From Nomia melanderi (taxonomy: Eukaryota; Arthropoda; Insecta; Hymenoptera; Halictidae): a stretch of DNA of 64,000 bases. The DNA lies in the NCBI RefSeq assembly GCF_051020985.1, contig NC_135002.1, forward strand, positions 4,278,001 through 4,342,000, given 5' to 3'. Both the position numbers and the translations under genes were made by a program. The notes under the pieces are model-generated. The model did not search any database. It was given only the letters and a program-made list of their open reading frames with translations, and had not been told where the DNA came from. Shown here one piece after another: positions 12,468 through 24,130 of this stretch (positions within the stretch are counted from its first letter, which is position 1; each line of letters begins with the position of its first letter).

Positions 12468-13484
12468 TTGCTGCTGTTGTTGCTGCTGCTGTTGCTGTTG
12501 CAGCTGAGTCTGCATGGGAGGTGGTGACGCGGCTGGTACCGAGTGCGTGGGCGGCGAATGATGCGAGGGCGCGAAACTTGCCGTCGCGGAAACCGCGGGC
12601 GGCGAGGATGGGCTCAACGCCGCCGGGCTCTGTTGTAGCCGCGGCAAAAACGCCGGATCGTAGTGCGGGCTCGCGGACTTGTGCGGCGAGTTCAGCCCGC
12701 TCTGGCTGTAGGCGCTCTGGGGCGACAAAGGGCTCGGCTGTAGTCCAGCGCCGGGCGAAGGATAATTGTGCGGCGGCGACATCCCCATCGACGGCAGCTT
12801 GTCGTACGCGTACGGCGAGCTGCCCATACCGAGGCCGATGTTACCGAGGCCGTTGTTCTGCATGACCGCGAAACTGCCGGTCACACCGCCGGCCGTGTGC
12901 GCGCTGTAGACGAATTTGTCGCTCATCGTCGAGATCGGCGGTAACGGCTGCAAAGGCGTTAGGGTCGCGTACGACGAGCCCGGGCTGAAGCCAGGCGGCG
13001 ACATCCTCTCCGCGACCGAGGTCAGTGTCTGATAGGTCGGCTCCGGCTGCATCGCCCTGAAGTCCGTCGCGTCGATCATACTCGCGACCGAGACGCTTAT
13101 CCCCGACGTCGGCGTTAGCTTGCCCGGACTGAGGAGCTCCGAGTCGGCGTCACGCGAGTCCACGTCCACGTCCTGAGGTGGCACGATCACCGACAGGGAC
13201 TCCCTCGCGTTCTGTCTACTACTACCACCACCACCACCACCACCACCACTACCACCACCTCCACCGCCGCCGCCGCCGCCGCCGCCACCGCCACCGCCAC
13301 CGTTTCCGTTGCCACCACCGGCGCCACCGACGGCACCTCCGCCGCTGCCGCCACTGCTGCTACTCGTGCTACTGCTACTGCTCGCGCTACCGCTACCACC
13401 GCCGCCACCACCACCACCTCCACCACCACCACTACCACTAACGCCGCCACCACCGCCACCACTGCTGCCGCCACCGCCGCCGCC

Positions 13485-13523
<39 letters not shown>

Positions 13524-14249
13524 ACTACCACCACTGTTACCGTTACTCGGTGGTTCCTGGGACGACGACAGATCCTCCGCGGCGGTGAGCTCTCGCTCCT
13601 CCTTGACGCCGAGCGCGCCGGCCGCCAGTAGTTCCAGCGGCAAGCTCGCGCACGCGATGTCGGGACTTTGCGAGGCGGAAGACGACATACCCTCTGCGCT
13701 ACCACCTCCACCGTTTCCACTTCCACCGTGGCTTCTACCTCCACCACCGCTGCTCCCGATGCCGCTGCTGCTGCCACCGCTGATGACTCCTCCAGTTCCT
13801 CCTCTTTCGTGTTGCTGATGATGACGATGATGATGGTGCTGCTGCAAATGTTGATGATGCTGCTGGTGATGGTGGTGATGTTGTTGCAGCTGTTGGTGGT
13901 GTTGTTGTTGCTGTTGATGATGGGTCTGTGAAAGATGATGATTTTGTTGCCTTTGTTGATGTTGTTGTTGTGGCAGTTGTTGGTTTTGGTGATGGTGGTG
14001 ATGGTGGTGCTGCTGATGATGATGATGATGATGATGGTGATGCCTACTACCCCCACCAAACACCGTTCCTCTACCACCCGCGTTGCTACCACCTCCCCCG
14101 GCGTTTCCTCCACCACCTGCACAGTTCCCATTCGCGCCACCCCCACCGGTTCCCCGGCCATGCGTAGACACCACCGCCGAGGAATCGACCGAGTCCAGTA
14201 ATTGCTCGCTATGCGATTGATGATCGGCTATGTCCCCTATACCTTCCAT
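12086..14249 (-). CDS. onecut: Onecut transcription factor, CUT-domain coding exon (partial gene)
   Basis: The exon encodes 721 residues of a ONECUT/HNF6-family DNA-binding protein of the nucleus. Residues about 69-149 are His/Gln-rich, about 230-360 are dominated by Gly and Ser runs, and about 570-604 are a polyglutamine tract. The single CUT domain fills about 640-720, with the hallmark stretches INTKELAQRISAELKRYSIP, FAQRVLCRSQGTLSDLLRNP and WLQEPEFQRMSALRLA. The start is well placed: an in-frame TAA directly precedes the ATG, and MEGIGDIAD resembles the vertebrate MEAIGELHG start. The exon ends at GCAG|GTTAGT in phase 1, exactly where vertebrate ONECUT proteins continue into the linker and homeodomain. 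No homeodomain-coding exon is visible at 1-12085, so the gene runs off the left edge. Long open frames in other frames here are by-products of the triplet repeats. Confidence 0.95.
12424..12505 (-). repeat. CAG/CAA tract coding for polyglutamine in onecut
   Basis: This is a mixed CTG/TTG run on the plus strand, read as glutamine codons in onecut between the Pro/Ser-rich middle and the CUT domain. CAA interruptions are frequent, which usually limits repeat slippage. Confidence 0.9.
13212..13540 (-). repeat. Glycine/serine codon repeats within onecut
   Basis: Plus-strand CCA/CCG/CCT triplet runs encode the Gly- and Ser-rich region of onecut. The lack of GC drift away from Gly codons and the many synonymous changes suggest selection for composition rather than pure slippage; that reading is inference. 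Confidence 0.8.
13800..14045 (-). repeat. Histidine/glutamine codon repeats within onecut
   Basis: Plus-strand ATG/GTG/TTG runs are read on the minus strand as CAT/CAC/CAA, giving the His/Gln-rich N-terminal region of onecut (about residues 69-149). Confidence 0.85.
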
Positions 14250-15257
14250 TTACGCACATCTAGTTCGTGTGGCCGCGCACTCGCTCTCCCGTGCTCGGAC
14301 ACACCGCGTGCACCACGACCCGCGTTTTATACTCGCGTTCCTCTCCGCTCGCGAACCGCGCGCGTTCCACGAGGACACGTTGTTTCTCTCTCCTGTTCCT
14401 CCCCTTTCTACTTTCTTCCCTCGAGAGGTTCACCTACTATACTACTCGCGCGCGCGAACGTCACCGAGAAAGTACCGAGGCTCGATCCTCGCCGACACTC
14501 CTTCGAAAAGCTCGACCGGCACGCAAACGAATCCAAAGAATCCTAGAAAATGCATACTCTCTTCCTCTGTCGGTCCGTCGGTTACACGCGGCCACCGTTG
14601 CGCGCGATACTTCGTCACTGAACGGAGGACCGCGGCGTGTATACCGGCGAGGACGATTCTCTGGACGACAACAACCACCACCGATGACACCTCCTCGTGT
14701 TCGAAGACAACGACCACAACGACGACGACGACGACGACAACGACAACAGTCCCGTGCTGCGTGTCACGGTACCGAGGACTCGGCCGACTTCACTCGTGCG
14801 GGTCACCGATGTGATTATCGTTTCTGAGAACGGTTCAAACGACGACGACGACAACGTCACCGGCTCCGTTGCTGCTGTTGCCGCCGCTACAATCGTTCCG
14901 GCACTTCGCCGGATCGGCATAGGGATCCGGTTGCACAGTAGCGGCGACCACCGTGCGCCCATGACATACGCGGAGCGAGTGAGAGATCGCACACGCCGCG
15001 CTCCAGTGAATACGTTAGTCCGTGTGCTCCGAGCGCGCGGCAAGGGAGACCTCGGAGAGAAAAAGAGCGAGCTAGCGAGCGAGAGCAACCTAGCAGAGAA
15101 ATAAAGAGAGAGAGGAAGAGGGACATAGTTAGCTAGCACACAACCTGAAAGAGAAGAGGATAAGAGGGGAAGGGGGGACTCTTTCTCTCTCGTTACGTGT
15201 TTCTCTCTTTCTTTCGCTCTCCGTCTCTTCGTACGATAGTCTTTCTTTACTCCCTCT

Positions 15258-15288
15258 TTCTCTCTCTCTCTCTCTCTGTCTCTCTTTC
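15258..15288. repeat. (CT)n microsatellite upstream of onecut
   Basis: A near-perfect CT dinucleotide run; read on the onecut strand it is GAGAGA, a possible GAGA-factor binding tract. Confidence 0.85.
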
Positions 15289-16243
15289 TGTTCGTGTACC
15301 CCCGAGCAGTCCAGAGGAGACCCTACCGTTCCGTTTCACTCCGTCCCCCTACCCGGGTGTTCGGCACACGAGCCACTACCACCACCGGGAAGCAGCCACT
15401 ACCACCGGCAGCCAGCTACCGTTACCACCTGGTCTACCCTACTACTACTTCTCCCTTCGTCCCTGTCTTTCCCTCTATTCGTTTTCCTCCGCCTTTCTTT
15501 TCCTAACCGTGTCCTTCTCCTCCGATACGTGCCTATTCCCTTTTTCCTCTCTCCCTCTATCCTCCTGCCTGCTCCTAAGTTTTTTTCCTTCCTACATTCC
15601 CCCCGGGTTTCGGTGTAAGCGACACCCTCCTGTCGCGTGCTACGCTCTAACTACGCTTCCCACCGTGGTCCAGGTGCGACACTCGGTGTGCTATCCTCCT
15701 TCGCTTTCCCACTTCACTCGCGCCATGCCTGTCTCGTTCTTTCTCTGTTTACCGTGCCAGTGGAGGAACACCATCCCCACCCCCCTGCCCCGTAGCTGCC
15801 ACCACCATCCACCATCACCAGCACCACCACCACTGCCGCTGCTTCCACCACCCACCACCATCACCGTCACATCCACCACCATCATCACCAAACGCACACG
15901 ATATCGCCTGTCATCCTCTCCTTTCCTCGCACACGCTCTCCCTTTCATTCCCACTCGCTCCCTTCCTCTCTCATCCTCTCTCTCACTCACTCTGTCGTAC
16001 CTGCGCGCGATCCTTCCCAGACACGGACACCACGTGAAAAGTTAACCCCCTTTCCGCGGAACGGTATTTAACACACGGCGACGACAACCGACGTCGCGGG
16101 ACCGATCTGAAGGTGGCCTCGCGTTATCCGTGGCCCGACGATCGACTCCCGGCCGTGTGGACTCTCGTCGGCGATCGTCTTTCGTTCCGGTCGGTAGGTT
16201 TCTCTTTTTCTCGCCGTCCTGTCACACCGATATCCCGTGCTCT

Positions 16244-16246
<3 letters not shown>

Positions 16247-16274
<28 letters not shown>
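16247..16274. repeat. (CT)n microsatellite upstream of onecut
   Basis: An uninterrupted CT run in the onecut upstream block. Confidence 0.85.
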
Positions 16275-16277
<3 letters not shown>

Positions 16278-18272
16278 GCCCGTGACCCGCGGTTACTCTC
16301 TGTCCTCGTCCGTCCCCCGTGCGTCGGGCGCAACTTTATTATTGCGTCTCGCCGTTGATAGCACGTGACAACGCGCGCGCGGAGGTCCTTTTCCCGGCGT
16401 GCTCCCGTCCCGTCCGCGTACCCGATAGTCCTCCGACGGGTTATCTCCGCGAAACCGACCCCCCCAGACGCTTTCTAAGTCGCCAACGACGGCACATTCG
16501 TCGCCCGTCGTCGTGTGCCGCGGGGGACCACTACGTGCGCGCCACCGACACCGTCACTGTACCACCACCACCATCATCGCGGCCACCACCACTGCCGCCG
16601 ACACTGGCACGAGCACCACCACCGCCAACGGGAAACGGCGACGCCGCCACCGACGCCGCCACCACTCTGCCGTCACTCAGCGTTCTATCGATTTTCCGAT
16701 ACCTCGTGACCAACGTAGCTCGATGCGCCGATACTTCGAGCATAAACATCGACTGGCTCTATCCGACGGTCCGCGGCTCGCTCGCTCGCTCTGTTCGCTG
16801 GCTGTGTGTCCCCTATAGCCACCACCTTACGTCGGCTGATTGACTGGCTGCCTCGATCGGCCTGGCCTAGTCCGGCCTGGCCCAGCACACGGCCTCCTCG
16901 ATCCGATTATCGACTGACGACGTCCGTCGATCGTCTTTTCTACGATCCCGCGGTGTCCCCTCTTCTTCGCTCGCGACCTTACCGACGGGTTTCCGGTTCT
17001 GCACTTCGAATAATCCACAGTCTCAGGAGTTCCCGTCGCCGGGACGTCTCGTACTCGTGTCCGAGACGCTATTCGATTGTTCCCTCGGAATCATCACTGG
17101 ACGTAGCTTCTTTCGATAGCGATTCGAGTCTCCCTCGAGTGTCTTCGAAGACTAGAACCGAGTTCCTCGAATGTTCGTTTAAAATCCTCCTCGAGTCCGA
17201 CGATGAAACTTATCCTTCCCCGAAGAGCGTGCCGACAGCCGAAATTCCTCCGATCGGTTCCTCCGCAGAGTCTTCGGGAAGATTCCTCTAAGCCCGGACT
17301 TCGGGCCGCCTAGCGATCGGGCCCCCGAACTTCCTTCCGGATCGTCCTTCGCCGGGCTTCCCCCCTCCACGTTGGGCCGGTGAAGTTCAGAAGCTCGGTG
17401 CGTTCCCCATCGGGGGAGAACGGTCTCCTCGTGTCCGCGTTTCGAGAAGATTCCGAGGCCGGTCCCGCGCGTCGCCGCACCGAATCCCGTGATCAATACG
17501 CAATCGAACGACGGCCGCAGCAGGTACGCGGGCTTGGAAACCGGCGAGCGCGAGCGGTGCAACGGATAGGCCCCCGGAATCGATCAGCGTCGGCCTCCAC
17601 GTGTCCCGAAGCGTTTGCGAGTGGCGAAGACGCGCTCGAGGGCCGCCGGTTCGGCCGACGGAGACGCAATTTCCACGATCGAAACGCGCATCCCCCGTCG
17701 CGCGACTTGCCGAGGGGTGGCCGCCGGCAGCAGCGGCGGCGACGGCGGCGGGCTTCGAACACACGGGGAGAGAGACGAACACGGGGGGCCAGTTCCCAAG
17801 ATGTCCTCTCCCTTGGGTCTATCCTCCCCTCCGCCGCGGGCTGACGATCGAGGGTCGAGGACGATGGTCGAAGAGAGCCGTGCACGGAGAGTAATATCGA
17901 CGACGCGAACGCGGCCGGCGAGTCGAACGGAGGAGAGACCCGGCCGTCGATAGAGAAATCAATGATGAACCGCTGCCCGACGGGTGGGGGGAGCGTGGCT
18001 CGGCCAGGAGAGTGGGGGCAGGGTGAGCGAGGGTGAGAGATAGATAGGCGACTGGGGAGGAGAATGCGGCCGAGAGCTTCGATCGATCTCCTTCACCGGC
18101 GCGTTCGGAAATCGTTCGCGGAATCGTATCTGGAAAATCGTTCGGCGGACCGACGCGCGCGTGTCACCCGACAGAGGCCGATCCTCTTCGACTCGCGATC
18201 CCGTCGCACGTTCGCGTCGCTCGTGCGCGTTCACGCGCAAGCGTGAACGCTCACCCTTCGCAGAACGACGGA

Positions 18273-18293
18273 AAGAGAGAGAGAGAGAGAGAG
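18273..18293. repeat. (GA)n microsatellite
   Basis: A GA run on the plus strand, of opposite polarity to the nearer onecut tracts. Confidence 0.8.
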
Positions 18294-18795
18294 GGAGAGC
18301 GAGAGAGGCTCGCTCTCACCCCGTTCGCCGGGCCACCCTCTCTTCGCTAACCGCTTCCGCGAGGGAGGCACGAACGATAACGATACTCCGCGTCGATTTC
18401 CCTTATCGATTGTTCCTCCGCCGCGCTCGATAACCGTATCGCTCTATCGGTCCTCCGTCGATTTCCCTTGTTGATACCGTGCGCGTCGCGTTGCAAAGAC
18501 GAAAACCCCGTTGACGCGCGCCGAGGATTCCGCGTTTTACGAACCGCGCGCTTAGACGGGGCGTACAACGGATACAACGCTCGGTGTTCACGGGCGAAAG
18601 GACGCGAGGGGAAGCGTGCACGAGCGGCTGCGTGGAGGGAGAACAGAGAAAGACGGAGGGACGGGAGAGAGCGCGAGCGCGCGCGCGCCCGCTTTGCCCC
18701 CTTTCGGCGCGACCAGCGAGCGGGCCGCCGAGTTGCGCAAATCGCGGACGCGACTGTACGTGTAGATACGTCTGAACGTGCCGTCGACGTAGTTT

Positions 18796-18823
18796 ATCTC
18801 TCTCTCTCACTCTCTCTCTCTCT
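18796..18823. repeat. (CT)n microsatellite
   Basis: A CT run with one CA interruption. Confidence 0.75.
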
Positions 18824-19110
18824 ATCTTTCTCTATTTCTCTGTCCGTCTCTTTCCTTTGCGCGTCCTTTCCGTCGACGACGACGACGACGACGCTGGCTC
18901 TGCCGCTACGGAGGCCGGAGGGGAACACGTTGGCGTGTAAGGGTGGGGAATGCCAGAGGGGTGGAGATCTTGCCACGGGGATCTGTAACGAACTCGATAC
19001 GCAGGGGTTGCGCGGGGCGACGGGCGGAGAACCCGTGGTGAGTGCTGCGGGGTGCAGGGAGGAGAGCTGCGAGGGGTGGCTCAGGGACTGGCTGACGTTT
19101 CTTAGCGCCC

Positions 19111-21936
19111 TGACCTAAGGGATGCCGAGGAAACCGGTATTCCCGGATTGTTCTGCGTTGCTCGACGAAGACGACTGCGTCGTTGCCGGAAAGTTTCGAG
19201 ATTTTGCGCAATCATTTTTGTTTAAGGGTGAACCGTCGGCAATACGGCGCTTTGGTTGCTGATAAATGTTACGTGAATTTGGGATTCGAAATCCCAGAAG
19301 GATTAGGCTTCGAAAGTTAGGCTACGGTGGTAGTTGATGCTTGAGAGAAATTTACTGGAAGGATAATTGACGAGGAATATTGCGCAATGTTGACATCGTT
19401 TGCTAGTTTGATATTGTTAGGTGTTGTATAAATAGTGTAGAAGTAAATTTTGAATCGGGGTAGAAGCACGTGGCGCAGACTTTCGGTCGGGTTTAATCAA
19501 TGACGATGATCGTCGCGGGTCCTCGTGGATCGCGTGGATATGGTATTTTACGCTTGTGAATAATTCATTTTTGTTGAAATGCCGCGGTGTATGGTTTCTT
19601 TGGCTGGTCGGGGATTATTGACGATAAAGCGACTGTTGCCGGCCTGCTCGTAAAGAAAGCTCGCGGCAAGGGGTTGAGGAATATGAAGCGATTTATTTGC
19701 GCGGAGTTGCGCGTTCAAACGTCGCGCGACATATTGGTATTATGTAGATCCGCAGGGATTATTCCGCGACGCAACCAATTCTCCTTTTACGCGGTGGACG
19801 TGTCGCGCGTGTAAAGGAAACGCGTAGAAAGAAGTCGAATTAATTATAGACGAAGAAGGTGATTCGATAATATTCCTTAGAACGTGTTATGGAAAGTCTC
19901 GGTCTTCGGTCGTGGGTATCCTTGATCTTCGATTTTTCACGAATCCACGCAATTTACAAATTTCGTAGTTTCCAAAGCAGACTGAAGCATCGCGAGGAAG
20001 GAACGAACGCGTGAGTCTATGGGTATACAACGTTCAAAAAATAATGGGGAAGTTTCCACTTGCAGTATATGGCGCAACCCTCCGAGGAAAATAACCGTGA
20101 CCTTCCGCTCGCGAAAATGTTCGTTTACTAATTTACAAACTTAAAAGTAACTTCACCACGAGTCGTTTCGCTCGTTGAATTTCTCCGTCCGTTAACTTCA
20201 ACGCTGCAACAGAGATACCCCGAATACCGATCATTAACAGCGGCCAATATATATTACTTCGATAATTCTCTGTGCCGGTTCACTTCATAAAATCACGATC
20301 ATTCTATTAATTTGCCCGATAAACGCGGCCCGTGTACGCCGAGTCAAGAGGAAACGCCAATTTCACTAAAAATCAACAAGCGATTCGAAACTTCCGATCA
20401 ATAAGCATGTAATGAAATTGTACGTCGAAGCCGTAAACCTTGGGACCAAACGGGAAGCGTGTTTTGTTTTCGGCGTTCGATTAACGTGGTTACACGTTCG
20501 ATCCACCGTAAATTGTTAATAATGTAACAATAATGAATCTTCATTCGCGGACACGCTGGAATAGCGGACAATAACGACGAACAATGAATGAACAACGCTT
20601 AGAATAATGAAACTGTCGCCGGAGAACAATGACCGGGAATATTTATATAATTTCCCGACAATTAGGAGAGGGATCGCGTAACAATCCAGGATCATCCCGT
20701 TTGCCGTTCCATCGAACAGTTCGATCCGCGGAGGGAGGGCACGTCGCAGATGCACCGACGAACGTAAATTGTTTGCTCGGCAATGGGCGACGGCGAATCA
20801 GCCTGATACGCAATTTATTAGGGCAACGGTATTAGACGCTATTTCTTAGAAGCCCGACCCGTTCGGTTTACTTTGGCGTCGCTTGACGCGCGCCAGAAAT
20901 TAATAATCCTCCTCCTGGGAACAAGCAATTCCTCTTCTTGAATCAACCACGCGTGAACAGCTCCGAACGGCCGATAAATTACATTCCCGGGGAAAAGTTT
21001 ACCCACGTTCACTTATTTCCCGTCGTACTCTTCCTTGTTGACCTCTCACGCCGCTTATATCGTTAATTGATCATTCCATCGATAATTCCGTAATCACATA
21101 TACTTAATATACCCTCTAAAAACCTTGGTGCATCGTGGCTATTCATTGCACATTGCGTTCGTTGAATTTATTAGCAATTCTCTGTTATAACGACAGTGAA
21201 AATAAAACAATCAGAATTATGAACAGGATATTAAATACTCTATTGCAATATTCATCCGACTTTCTTACAAAATAATCTACGTTATTCCTTTCACTTTCAT
21301 TTCGATCAGTTTTTAACGGAATAAAGTCTTCTATGCCTTAGTTGCGAGTGGATCAAAGCGTATTGAACTAATCTGTATCTCTATTGAGCGACATAAACCT
21401 CGAAAAACGGTACGGCGCGTTGCTCGAAGCGCTTGAAATCAGATTCACACGCCATTTTGTCGCGTCGCGCCGGATCGACGGCCGCGCCGGAGTCATTTCC
21501 CGCGCGAAAAAGCCCGATCAGCCGGATGACTTCCGCGGCGAGAGGCGGATTTCGCGCGCCAGCCGCCGGCCGTCCGTCCAATCCATCGATCGCGATCGCC
21601 GTGGCTCGCGTCAGGTTTTCCAGCAGCCAACGGCGCGGTTACGCGCGGTGGTCCCGGTTCTCCGCGGAATGGCGGACCGTCGCGCTCGCCCGCACGAAAT
21701 CCGACGGCGAGGGAATAAAATCGATATCGGGCTCGCAACGAAGTCGAACAAGAAGAAATAAAAACGCGTCGCGCCCCGGCGAGCCTGCGGAGACGTAATC
21801 CGCGCGATTCCGCGCGCGGTGTCACCGCTTCGACTCACCGACTCCTGCCTGTACCGCGCAACCCCTACGATTACGAGTTTTGATCGGCGACAGGTGTCTC
21901 GATCGGAACGTTTCGACGACTCTTGCATTCTAATTA
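19111..21936. other. Intergenic region, no gene recognised
   Basis: The sequence has AT-rich and moderately GC-rich segments with short open frames only. None shows codon-like composition, splice-flanked exons or family motifs. The block at 21420-21900 is CpG-rich. Confidence 0.5.
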
Positions 21937-22345
21937 GAATTTGCTGGTCTCTTCGGTTAGTGATTTTGAATTTGACGGTCTCTTGAATTGGTGGCTTAGA
22001 ATTTAGTAGTTTCTTGAGCTAGTAACTCAGAATTTGATAGTTTCTTCAGTTTGTGACTTAGAATTTGGTGAGTTTTTGAGTTTTGTGACTTAGAATTTGG
22101 TGAGTTCTTGAGTTAGTGACTTAGAATTTGGTGAGTTCTTAAGTTATTGACTTAGAATTTGGTAAGTTTTTGAGTTGGTGATTTAGAATTTGGTAACTTC
22201 TTGAGTTGGTGACTTAGAATTTGGTAAGTTCTTGAGTTGGTGTCTTAGAATTTGGTAAGTTCCTGAGTTACTAACTTAGAATTTGGTAACTTCTTGAGTT
22301 ACTAACTTAGAATTCGATAGTTGCTTGAGTTAGTAACGTAGAATG
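21937..22345. repeat. 31-bp minisatellite, about 13 copies
   Basis: The tandem unit is about 31 bp, with the core GACTTAGAATTTGGTAAGTT followed by CTTGAGTTRGT. Central copies are nearly identical and the outer ones diverge at both edges. Confidence 0.9.
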
Positions 22346-23017
22346 TATAATATAATAAACTTTATAATTCTGTTCCCAATATCCGTGGTTTAAATGATTC
22401 TCAGACTCCTCTTGCTGGTTTTTAATTTTAACAGGTCTTTGTAGTCAGTTAATTTGGTGTGTTAACTATGATGAAAACGGAAGTGTCCATTCCTTTTAGT
22501 TTGATTATCGTCATTCCAAGTTTTTGGCTCCCTTCATATATATTCGCGGAGTATTCAATTTTGTAAATGTTACTTAATAGATGGTATATTCAAACGCCTG
22601 GCGAACAAAGCGTAATTGTGTCCTAATGATCCATTTTAATAATTAATATATACAGTTTCAAGTGTGCTTCTAATGTCGAACGAAATTGAATCGATACGCG
22701 AAGCCTGCACGCCAAAAATCCCTCATACAACTCGGCAAATTGAAACGGGGGATTGATACGTTCACGGATCTACGATCGATACAAGAATCTTTTCGCTCCG
22801 CAGTGCTCGTAATCGCTACAAATTACCAAGTAGCATGTTCCATTTTAAACGCAACTACCATAACAGTAACTCACTACATCCTAATAGATTATTATTAATA
22901 ACAGGGTGCCTCGAACCAACGCCAGCTCAAAAAAAGGAAACAGGAAGTCATATTCGTGACTCGGCGCACTATAAAAACAGACTAATAAAGATAATACAAA
23001 CCAGCGAAACCGTCTCT
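22346..23017. other. AT-rich intergenic sequence
   Basis: No gene or repeat is recognised. Confidence 0.4.
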
Positions 23018-23331
23018 TTCTAACCTCAATGCTCCTGCAACCTAAACTCACCCCTTACAAAGAAATATCACAGACTCGTTACAATGTTCCACCATTGTTA
23101 CCTCAAACTGTCCAAACATCGACAAACCCAAAAGCATTCGTCAATCAACAAAACTCAACACATCTCCATAGAATCTTCACCAACAACTAATTACAACCCT
23201 TCCAAACCTGCCAAACAATTCACTCTCACACCATGCCCAAACAAACTCATAAGTCTAAACAAACTTCATCACACTCCCAACCAAAAACCAATCAAACCTC
23301 CATTACACCCCCTAAAAGAAGCAAAAACATA
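23018..23331. other. Strongly G-depleted, C/A-rich segment
   Basis: By eye there are only about 16 G in the 300 bases from 23041, against roughly six times as many C. The skew stops abruptly at a CpG-rich block near 23335. An 82-codon open frame at 23084-23332 follows from the composition and is not supported as a gene. Confidence 0.7.
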
Positions 23332-23334
23332 ATT

Positions 23335-23936
23335 CCCCGAGGATCGCGGAGAAAGCCGAAAGCGGTCGCGCGCGCGTTTCAAAATCTCGTGCAGCGCATA
23401 GGTCCGGTGTAAATCGGGGACGGCCTGATTTTCGAAGCGCGGGGAGCTCCGGTCGACCCATTTCGACGCTCCTGGGGTTGGTCGTCGGTCGCCGATGGTG
23501 GGGAACCGCCGCGGTAGGGGAGTGCGGCGATGTAACGTCGATATCGCGCTCTATACCGGGCGTCGCGACGCCGAGGTGGGGCGTCCGGGGGATAGGGGAA
23601 AGTTCCACATGGGTAAAATAATCGATACCGCGACCGATATGTATGTACACGGGGCGGCGGGACGGGGCGGGGGGCGGCGGAGGGCGAGAGGGCGAGGGAA
23701 CGGTATATAACCGCGCGCACGAACACGACCGCGGGACTATATACGACGCGTGTGTGGTTACACGCGAGGCGGACGGGGATGAAGACGGTGGCGCGATGAG
23801 GACGAGAGGGGTCGGAAGGGGCGCGAGGGGACGGTGGAAGAGCGGTCAGTCCGTGCACATAAACGCGTGCTGCCATGAACACGGAAACGCGGCGAGCAAC
23901 GAGCCAGAGAGACGAACGGGGTGAGGAGACAGTGAC

Positions 23937-23969
<33 letters not shown>

Positions 23970-24130
23970 GATTCGCGGAGGTTGCAAAGGGGATGCAAGA
24001 AAGAAGGGACTCTTTGAGGCAATTTCGAGAGACGCGAACTCGGGGGTGGCGAATTTGAAATTCGACGGCGGTCGCGGGAAAGTCGGGCTGCCGTGTGGGT
24101 CGAGGGGCAGGAGGGTTTGTCAGGGTTGAA
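23335..24130. promoter_or_regulatory. CpG-rich block with a TATA-like motif, possible orphan promoter
   Basis: A GC- and CpG-dense block contains TATATAA at 23704-23710 on the plus strand, followed by GC-rich sequence and a (GA)n stretch near 23940. A 202-codon minus-strand frame crosses it but is Arg/Pro/Ser-rich and unlike any family I know. No downstream exon could be linked. Confidence 0.3.

Larger units (their letters stand above)
14250..19110 (-). other. onecut upstream region / probable 5'UTR and promoter block
   Basis: The DNA upstream of the onecut ATG is GC-rich and carries several long CT/GA tracts and ACC/CCA triplet runs. The plus strand has long open frames at 15197-16045 and 18468-19118, but they are Ser/Leu/Arg low-complexity sequence driven by the repeats. 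I could not fix a transcription start. GAGA-type tracts are common at insect developmental promoters, which fits a regulatory role. Confidence 0.5.

Noticed and set aside
13187..14161. 324-codon minus-strand frame overlapping onecut
   Set aside because: It is a frame-shifted reading of the onecut triplet repeats (Val/Ile/Asn runs); onecut explains the DNA.
15197..16045. 282-codon plus-strand frame rich in Ser, Leu and Pro
   Set aside because: It is produced by CT- and ACC-rich repeats upstream of onecut; the low-complexity product resembles no protein family.
18468..19118. 216-codon plus-strand frame
   Set aside because: Arg/Ser/Glu-rich from CpG and CT tracts, with no domain and no splice partners.
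21937..22345. Repeat array resembling a CRISPR
   Set aside because: The 31-bp units are contiguous with no unique spacers, and the genome is eukaryotic.
23379..23987. 202-codon minus-strand frame in the CpG block
   Set aside because: Arg/Pro/Ser composition is explained by GC content; no recognisable motif.
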